This document shows, piece by piece, positions 57,000 to 64,000 of a stretch of DNA of 64,000 nucleotides. Origin of the DNA: Takakia lepidozioides (taxonomy: Eukaryota > Streptophyta > Takakiopsida > Takakiales > Takakiaceae); the NCBI GenBank assembly GCA_030704615.1, contig CM060734.1:8494001-8558000 (forward strand), given 5' to 3'. The notes under the pieces were generated by a model. The model saw only the letters and a program-made list of their open reading frames with translations, had not been told where the DNA came from and searched no databases. The stretch's first letter is position 1. Each line of letters begins with the position of its first letter. The translations under genes and the position numbers were made by a program.

Positions 57000-58134
57000 C
57001 TCTTCAACTTTTCCTTTCTCTTACTCTTCTTTTTAGTTCTTGCTCTTCTTCTTCATCTGACTCATCTTCAGAGTCCTCATCTTCCTTTTCTCTCTCCTGA
57101 GCATTCCCAATTGCTCAATTCTGTTTGCAGTTTCAAATGCCTCCTCCACTGTATTATGGGGTAACATATCCACTTTCTTCTGCAACTCTGGTCTTAGTCC
57201 ACTCACAAACCAAGTCTTCTGTAAACCGGGTGCTGGTACTGCAGCCAGCTTTTTCATCATCAATTCCATCTTTCCATATACTCTTCAACAGTTTCATGCT
57301 TCTTTGCTTCAGCTGTTGTAAACTTCCATACACTTCATCCTCAGTTTTACTTGTCCTGAACCTATTTCGAAATGCTGTATTCAAGCCATTCCAGGTTAGG
57401 AAATGATTATCAGGGAATCTTGCATACCATTCACTTGCTTTCTTGATAAGTGAACAAGGAAACAGTCTCATCTTGGCATCATCGCCATTCTCATTGTTCA
57501 CTATACACATGTGCTCAAATTGGCTAATGTGTACATCGGGATCCCTTTTCCTGAATATATTGGAAAGGGTGGTTTTGCCCGTGTTGGTTGTAACGCCATC
57601 TGTGGGCCCTACCTTCTGCCCACTGACAGGTGCTGGCACCCTTGCTGGTGCTGGTCCTTCTGGACCTGTTGTTTTGTGGTGGATTCCACCAAGTGGTGGC
57701 CCTTGAGCACTCCCTGCTTCTGGCCCCACGATATTCACAGTATTCCCAGCTTCAGTTGCACTACTTCCCACACTCCCTGTCCCCCAGAGCCAGATCCAGG
57801 CAGCCCGCCTGATCCCCCTGAGCCGACACCTTCGTTGGCCTGTGATCCAAGTGCTCCACTTGATCCAGGTCCAACGGGTTGGGATGTCCTGGTTGTAGTC
57901 TCAACCTCAGCTGTTGGGTCTACTTCTTCATATTTCCTCTTCCAATTTCTTCTCTCTGTTTTCATCCTCCAAGTTCTGCCCTTGGGTTTCTTCTTCACTC
58001 ATGTAACTCAACTGTAATGGTGTTGGAGAGTCTGAACTCTCCGTTGGCCTCTGCCACAATCTCATCTCCTTCTTCACCTTCTGCTTCAGAAACTGGAGTT
58101 CCTGCTTTTGGTGTTCCATGCCAACTCTTATCAA
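57000..58134 (-). pseudogene. G1 gag capsid region, copy g
   Basis: Frames 58134-57928, 57998-57735, 57771-57154 and 57269-57033 together match the intact gag at 41791-42735: a Gly/Ser/Pro-rich N-part, DPDVHISQFEHMCIVNNENG, MRLFPCSLIKKASEWY, FRNRFRTSKTEDEVYGSLQQ and FVSGLRPELQKKV. Several one-base indels separate the pieces. An upstream part (58134-57928), absent from the 41791 copy, is Lys/Glu-rich and coiled-coil-like. Confidence 0.82.
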
Positions 58135-58309
58135 AGATTTCTGTCAAGTCTTTTATCCAGGATGTACCTCAGATCTTTCACCTCGTGATTGATCTTCTTC
58201 CTGTACCAATTCCCTTAATCTTTCTTGCAAAGAAAAGAAGAAGGAGTGCATCCAACTCTAGTTCTTCCGGTATAGGTGATGCACTTTTGATCTTGATGGT
58301 GTGAGAGAG

Positions 58310-58990
58310 GTCCAGATGATTCCCCTATGTCTATTCCTCTCTCCCAAAAGATATGGATAATTAGCTTTCAGATAGCTTTCTCTTTTTGACTGAATATCTT
58401 TGTCGTCTAGCTTCTCTTTCATCACTCATGTCCATGTCTTTCATTTCTTTTAATGTGGCAATAACCAAACTCTCTTCTGTAATATCTCTCGTATATGCCT
58501 GGATTTCTTTCAAGCTTCAATGCACCCTTGGCTATACTTGAAGTCTCCGTTACCATATAACCATATGGCAAACAAGTCTGAAAGCTGTTCTTGGTGTGAG
58601 TTTGATCCACAAATATCCTTTGGAATCCAATTCTTTACCAGTACAAGCTCTTCATGCATATGAGTATAACATTCACCTTCTTTCTTCCCAGCCTTCAAAC
58701 TCTACTAGTTTAATGGATAGCAATGCTATCACATAAACCAATGTTGGTAACCAACGTGCTCTTCCTCTACAGGCTACCTGATAAATCTTTATCACTTTTC
58801 TCCAGACCCCATTCTGGATCAGCATCATGCACTCGTTTTAAGAATATTTTCTTTAACATCCGTCTGGCAATTCCAAGAACCTTGAAAGGAATTGTTTGGA
58901 CAATCTTTCTTCCTTCGTTCCACAGGGAATTTGATTCACTTCAAATTCTTTAATGGTCCAACCACCATGATCCCACCAGATGCCTGTCAC
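58310..58990 (-). pseudogene. G1 leader ORF, copy g
   Basis: Matches the leader of G1-f (YTHMHEELVLVKNWIP; RFFQRF-like start near 58920) with additional indels. It retains TGG at 58688-58690, where G1-f has TAG. The part from 58310 to 58530 is the stretch found inverted at 21851-22050. Confidence 0.55.
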
Positions 58991-59013
58991 ATCTGGTTGT
59001 TTCATGTCCCAGG

Positions 59014-59031
59014 TCCCCAGTATGGTCGCCA
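59014..59031 (-). promoter_or_regulatory. Primer binding site of G1-g
   Basis: TGGCGACCATACTGGGGA on the minus strand, two bases after the LTR end, identical to the site of G1-f. Confidence 0.78.
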
Positions 59032-59033
59032 AA

Positions 59034-59638
59034 TGTCGCGCGGCTTTTACTCACCCATCCCTTCGCTATCCGAGGCGGGGAAACTCCAAGATAGAAGAGT
59101 TGGAAATCTCTAAGTTACTCAGCCCGCGCAGAACAATCAGTCATGACCTACAGCTAGTGTATCATGGGGGTGTTTCCTATTTGTTCCTTTTCGCATCATC
59201 TTAGCTACCTTACCATTGTAATTAAGTATCAGTTTGCTTCATCAATTTATCGGTTTCCTTAACTCATCATTCAATCCACAGCTTCACTCAATCTCTCTAC
59301 ACAGTGTGATTGTATCGAATAAGTATCAGATTATGATTTATCAGGTATCAGGCCGAAGCCATTATGTCTTAATCTGACTCTACAATATCACCTACTGTTT
59401 GCATATGACAAGCATCTACTAATCCTCTTTCCTACATTCATAGGCTATCCGATCTCCGCTCACGCCTGTCTCCGAAGTCCTCCCCGAATAATGATTTCCC
59501 CTTCCTTCTTCCCCGTTCTTTCCCTTTAGCCTCCTATCCGCGGTTCTAACCGTTTCCCTCTCTAACCGGCGGATGTGGAACTAACATGTTCCTTCACTGG
59601 TGTTGTTCCCCACAGTCGTTCCCTGTCCTACTATTCGT
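59034..59638 (-). repeat. G1-g 5' LTR, interrupted by the gap
   Basis: Matches 46496-47100 with a few small indels. The remaining U3 part, including the CACAGCC array, would lie in the N stretch. A tandem array at this point is a plausible reason for the assembly gap. Confidence 0.88.
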
Positions 59639-60138
59639 NNNNNNNNNNNNNNNNNNNNNNNNNNNNNNNNNNNNNNNNNNNNNNNNNNNNNNNNNNNNNN
59701 NNNNNNNNNNNNNNNNNNNNNNNNNNNNNNNNNNNNNNNNNNNNNNNNNNNNNNNNNNNNNNNNNNNNNNNNNNNNNNNNNNNNNNNNNNNNNNNNNNNN
59801 NNNNNNNNNNNNNNNNNNNNNNNNNNNNNNNNNNNNNNNNNNNNNNNNNNNNNNNNNNNNNNNNNNNNNNNNNNNNNNNNNNNNNNNNNNNNNNNNNNNN
59901 NNNNNNNNNNNNNNNNNNNNNNNNNNNNNNNNNNNNNNNNNNNNNNNNNNNNNNNNNNNNNNNNNNNNNNNNNNNNNNNNNNNNNNNNNNNNNNNNNNNN
60001 NNNNNNNNNNNNNNNNNNNNNNNNNNNNNNNNNNNNNNNNNNNNNNNNNNNNNNNNNNNNNNNNNNNNNNNNNNNNNNNNNNNNNNNNNNNNNNNNNNNN
60101 NNNNNNNNNNNNNNNNNNNNNNNNNNNNNNNNNNNNNN
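59639..60138. other. Assembly gap of exactly 500 N
   Basis: The round number suggests a scaffold gap of unknown true length. Sequence on the right (60139 onward) does not match LTR or R, so the two sides need not be close in the genome. Confidence 0.95.
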
Positions 60139-62680
60139 TCCAATCCCAACAAAGCAATTTCAAGCTACAAATAGAGGAGAAATACAGAAAACACACACCC
60201 TGTGGTGTCCATAAAAAGGGCCAATTGGACAGTAAAACAACAATGAACTGTAACACTACAAACAACTCGCAAAACTGAAATTCTTCATGCATTCAAGCTG
60301 AAAGCACCCTGAATTCCCGAAGGTTCATATGGGTGAGGAAGCAGCGACGTCGAGGCCTGCCATGACATTGGCAACACGTACACACCAGCGTAGATGACAA
60401 TTGCATCCCTGAATGACGAAATCCTTGCTCTGAGCTGAGAAGATTGTCCGGGCAGATTGCTGGCAGGCTAGCGTGCCCTGCACAAGGAACCGTTGTATTG
60501 TATAATGAGGGGGAGGAGCAAAAGGAAATTTTGCTTGCCACCACAACGAAAAGCTGGCCATTGGTTTTGGGCTTCATCAGCACTACCACTGGGATCCAAG
60601 TGAGGAGGGATCCATGGTAGCTACTAAAAGAGGATAGGGAGCCTGGAGTTCATTGGAACAGACAAGGAAACTTGAAAGGTGGCCAAACTACAGAAGAATT
60701 ATTGAGCACTGAATATTTGTCAGATCAGAATTGACTGCAGTTGTGGCCTACTATTATGGTGGCCCGACCAGCAGCCGTCTTCTTTTACATCGGGATATTG
60801 TTGTCAGCTAAATTTATATGCTTGCCTCGTGGTGGTGTGGCTTTTGGTGATGAATTTATCTATGCAGACCCGTGCATGCACTTTCCCTCCCCCCTAGCAG
60901 CCCACTCCCGCCTAGCAGCGCTCTGTAGTCACGTGATCAATATGAGCACTAGAAGGAGTTTAGAAGGACTACTTTTAGATAGAGTGCGAGAGCAGCGGCG
61001 TGGTGGGAGGACTTGCGGGGATTGTTTTTGCGGGTGGATCAGTTGCAAGGTCTATCCCTCCGCACGAAGCAGAACCTAAAATGCCGTATGAACATGGACA
61101 TTGAGCGTCAATTGAGAATAGCGAGGGTGTCCAAGCGCGAGCATGCTTTGGCGGGATAGAGTGGAGCATGCGTGCTCCGTATTCTTGGATTGGTTAAGAA
61201 ACCTTCACAGAGGTTCCTCACGTAAAGATCCCAGTCGAGCGTCTAACCCGACGTTGGATTTTCAGGAGTTTGGCAACCTGCAGCACCAAATTATGAGAAA
61301 TTGGGGCGGTGGCCAAGGCTCTACAAACCTACCTAGACTACATGGTTTTTGGGATGGCCTCCCTTTGAAGACTTCTCACATGAGGATCAAGTACGAATCT
61401 TGACCCAGATCACGCGAAAGTGTGAAACGTGAATAGCGGAACAACATGAAACGGACAAGAGTCCGTTGTGTCAATCACCAATCGGCAAATTTGGGAGATT
61501 CCAAGGGGAAGTAATCACCAAGTCAACAATTTTTGAGATCTAGGGGAAGTAATCGCAAGTCACAAATTTTTGAGATTCCATGGGGAAGTAAATCACCAAG
61601 TCCACAATTTTTGGAATTCCAGGGGGAAGTAAAACTGGTCCCTTGTGATTATCATTCACTGACAGCAAGTCTTTCCATGGGCTTACGTTTCTACAGTGTC
61701 TGTTGTTGCAAGTGTCTGGAATGTAGCAATGTAGTATGCTAAGATTTGCTTGTCACATGTGTTCGTAGCTTGTGTGTCCAAATTTTATGGAGTGGCATTG
61801 TGATCTTTCTGTTTCAGGCAAGAATTTTCTAATAAAGGATGTTATTGAAGTTATCGTGCCTCTCACTTGTACATTTGATTCAGGATATGTGGCATCTCGT
61901 TGTCCAAGTGTCACAATTGTCTTGTGACGTCTGTGTCAGCCCTCGACATTGAGAGGCTCGGGAGGAAGGCCCTGAGAATATATATTTTAGGTACTACAGG
62001 CACTTTTCCATGTGTGGATCCACCCCACCAATCACTTCCTGCTCCCTACTTAAGGTATCGCAGGCGAAAAAATGTAGAATGTGGTTTTATTGAAAGTAAT
62101 GGTCAACATGTCGGGAATGACTTGGATGAACACTCCAGAAGGTGTACAGAGAGTTTTTGGAACAATGTCCGTGGTGTTGCATTCTACCCCCAGATTATTT
62201 TCCGCTGATTCCTGCCATGTGATAACTTTGCGTGTCTTGCAAATCTGCCAAATCTGCACACAAACACCTACTACCTCAAACAATTGGTTACCAAGTGCAC
62301 CAGAGTGGAGGAGCACCCACGGTCCACTTAGTGCGGCACAGTTATGCAATGCTCCAATCCCAGGCAACGCAAGGGGCACATTGATTATGAAATGGCCTAA
62401 GAATGTCAATTGTACTGGTGTAGAATATACATTTTGCATTTTCAAGTTTTTGATCACACCCACCCACAAGCTGAATTCTAAATAAGTAGTTGCAAGACTC
62501 TTAGGTGCCTGCATCTTAACGCTACGAGATAAGACACAAAATAACTATTGAAAGAGGTCCTTATGCCTTGGCAAATTGCCGGGCCCACGCGTCCCAAGAA
62601 GGTCTCAGCATTGCAGCCAAAGTGCTCTCGCTGCTGGCCACGAGTAACCCTTCATGTTCACATTTAAAGTGATAATGTCT
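60139..62680. other. Low-copy-looking sequence without a supported gene
   Basis: No match to G1-G3 or R was seen. Several 60-150-codon frames exist on both strands (for example 62050-62514 minus, 60741-61079 plus), but none shows a recognisable domain, conserved motif or convincing exon structure. A short tandem repeat lies at 61471-61640. The region could be intergenic or an intron or UTR of a host gene. Confidence 0.5.
61471..61640. repeat. 38-41-bp minisatellite, about four units
   Basis: The GGGGAAGTAATCACCAAGTC core recurs starting at 61505, 61543, 61582 and 61623, each followed by an A(C/G)AAATTTTTGAGATTCC-like half. A partial unit precedes the first. Confidence 0.7.
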
Positions 62681-62689
62681 GGCTTCAAG

Positions 62690-62915
62690 TCCTTTTTGTT
62701 AATTCTTTCAAAGAGATGCAGGGCCTTCCTGTGACGACCATGCGGGCATTCATCCTGCAATCATTGCACTCCACCACACCATTACAACAAGTGGATGACA
62801 TGTGTTGAAGAAGAAAGTGCCGGATTTTGACAAGTCTGCTGCTGCTGCAGCTTCCTGCAGTTGTCCATCCACCCATGCTTAATTGCTGAACCACATGTCG
62901 ATCCCTCAAAGCCTA
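62690..62915 (-). pseudogene. PPR-protein fragment
   Basis: On the minus strand, across frameshifts, the segment reads like one to two PLS-type PPR motifs: DGQLQEA, then VVWWSAMIAG, then HGRHRKALHLFERINKKDLK and PDIITLNV. W-S-A-M-I-A-G and the KALHLFE...KPD spacing are typical of plant organellar RNA-editing PPR proteins. It lies downstream of the DYW-end remnant on the same strand, so it is a separate or rearranged piece. The stretch between the two (62916-63529) shows only doubtful PPR-like words (KVHQ..., HTQSGIESG at about 63200). Confidence 0.6.
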
Positions 62916-63529
62916 TTGCGAGGCAGCTGCCGACATCTCGTGTTGTCTAGCTCTACATGTCGCAAGCTTTACCTGCACCCCTCGAAACACATTCGTCTTG
63001 AACAGATCATTACCAAACATGAAATATGCTAAGGCAAAGGAGTATGAAAGGCTCGTCGTTCCCTAACAGTTTGAGCTCCGCATCTGGATTTGAGCTCCGC
63101 ATTTGAGAGGAAGATGTCTCATCTCCAATTGTGTCTGCACTGTTATTCTCCTCTTCTTTATGGGGGCAATACAGAAGATCGGAGAAAGCAGTCCAGACTC
63201 AATGCCGGATTGAGTGTGGAATGCTATTAGGCGTGATTCAGTTTGATGAACCTTCTGCCCCACCCAGTTATCAGGTGCTATCGCCAGCTTACAAGACAAC
63301 ATGAACCCAAATGCCACTCATGACACGAGAGTGCAGGGTGCAATCTTTCTAAGCTACAGGCAAAAAAAGACAACAATACAAGGCATACCTCATTGCTGCA
63401 GCTCCTTTACAGGCTCCCTTTACCTGCATACCCCAGTAACCAAATACATGCGTGTGCCAGCCTAAATCCCCATATACATTGGTCACGTCAAGACACTTAA
63501 ACCTTTCCAGAAAACTAGTATTTCCCCCA

Positions 63530-64000
63530 CAGAACAAACCCCCATCTTCAAAGTGATGAAGCGGTTTGAGTCCCGTACCACAATTGTTCAGCCAACAGTC
63601 TTTGAGTTGAGCTTGGTGGGGTGTGGCAGTCTCCACACACCACCCGAAGATTCTTCATCAGACGGAGAGGCATCCCAGGGGCCGTGCTATCAGCCCCAAA
63701 CCTTGTCAAATTAATATGTGGTGCAATCCTAGCTTTCAGGATGTCTGCATGGACCTTTCTTACCCAGTTCCAGAGCTCCTAGGTGTGCACACACATTGAG
63801 AACACACAGAGGAATGTAAAACTGTCCGGGCTGCACCCTTTCCCATTGCATTTCCTGATAGAGCTTGAAAGCCCCCTATCACACCTGTGCTGAGCATATC
63901 CTGCCATAATGGCAAATCCATGAGAACACATTTTGTTCAGGCATCATATGTTGAACACCTGACATGCATCCTTCATTGCTCCCCACACTTGGCATAACAT
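63530..64000 (-). pseudogene. DYW-type PPR protein, decayed, runs off the window edge
   Basis: On the minus strand from the right edge, readable across several frameshifts: YAKCG, KDACQVFN, MPEQNVFSW, IMAGYAQH, AFKLYQEMQWE, DSFTFLCV, ALELGKKVHADILKA-like and IAPHI. This is a PPR P-L-S repeat series. From about 63660 the C-terminal DYW end follows: MPLRLMKNLRV, CGDCHT (a Cys pair of the deaminase-like domain), LNSKTVG, TIVVRDSNRF, HHFEDGG. The terminal D-Y-W itself is not preserved. The E domain and most of DYW between these parts are deleted. Functional relatives bind organellar transcripts and edit C to U. This copy has stops and frameshifts throughout. Confidence 0.82.

Larger units (their letters stand above)
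46496..59638 (-). mobile_element. G1-g: nearly full-length G1 element
   Basis: On the minus strand: 5' LTR (59034 into the gap), primer site, leader, gag, knuckles, protease, RT, RNase H, integrase, linker array, aORF, polypurine tract, 3' LTR (47746-46496). The span is at least 13.1 kb. All modules are present in order, so it defines the family architecture. Many 1-2-nt indels relative to other copies break every long frame. The other end of the element, and hence the target duplication, is hidden in the N gap. Confidence 0.9.

Noticed and set aside
59575-60292. Frames spanning the N stretch
   Set aside because: They consist mainly of undefined residues across an assembly gap.
62050-62514. 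154-codon minus-strand protein
   Set aside because: A plus-strand frame of similar length overlaps it, no motif or homologous copy is visible, and the composition gives no preference.

Overview
The window looks like a repeat-dominated nuclear segment from a streptophyte (a seed-free land plant or a charophycean alga). The support is multi-exon genes with GT-AG introns, the decayed remains of a DYW-type pentatricopeptide-repeat (PPR) gene at the right end, and several nested Ty3/gypsy LTR retrotransposons with plant-style DGG-type proteases. No rRNA, tRNA or CRISPR array was recognised. Species assignment is not possible from the sequence alone.

Layout: 1-1745 holds a broken zinc-binding-protein gene between copies of a short palindromic repeat. 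2012-6284 is the 3' half of a Ty3/gypsy family named here G1 (copy G1-a), with its 3' LTR. 6285-11715 is a second, divergent family (G2) carrying RT/RNase H, an extra 3' ORF and an LTR. 11716-12073 is an unnamed minus-strand coding remnant. 12074-21815 contains two copies of an unclassified repeat (R) flanking a six-exon gene with a ParB/sulfiredoxin-like domain, whose last intron carries a 147-bp palindromic satellite. 22051-26976 is G1-b (integrase plus extra ORF). 26977-31944 is a rearranged patch of R copies and an inverted G1 3' end (G1-c). 31945-33760 is a third family (G3: zinc-knuckle gag and protease). 33770-37126 is largely non-coding, with a GC-rich hairpin island. 37127-38414 is a G1 fragment (G1-d). 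38415-41790 is a very large R inverted repeat. 41748-46308 holds a displaced G1 gag (G1-e) and a truncated G1 (G1-f). 46496-59638 is a nearly complete G1 on the minus strand (G1-g), cut by a 500-N gap. 60139-64000 is low-copy-looking sequence with PPR gene relics on the minus strand.

G1, reconstructed from its copies, is: LTR (TGTTAGAGG...CGACA) - tRNA-like primer site - leader ORF - gag - three CCHC knuckles - protease - RT - RNase H - integrase - a linker made of 10-residue repeats with another CCHC-like knuckle - a roughly 1,200-residue additional ORF (called aORF here) - polypurine tract - LTR. G2 has the same kind of aORF, strongly diverged, at the same place. This conserved post-integrase protein is the most interesting candidate for an undescribed system in the window.

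All retroelement copies are damaged. Where copies can be compared, most premature stops are C-to-T or G-to-A changes, mainly in CAG/CTG (CHG) context, which would fit silencing by plant DNA methylation followed by deamination.
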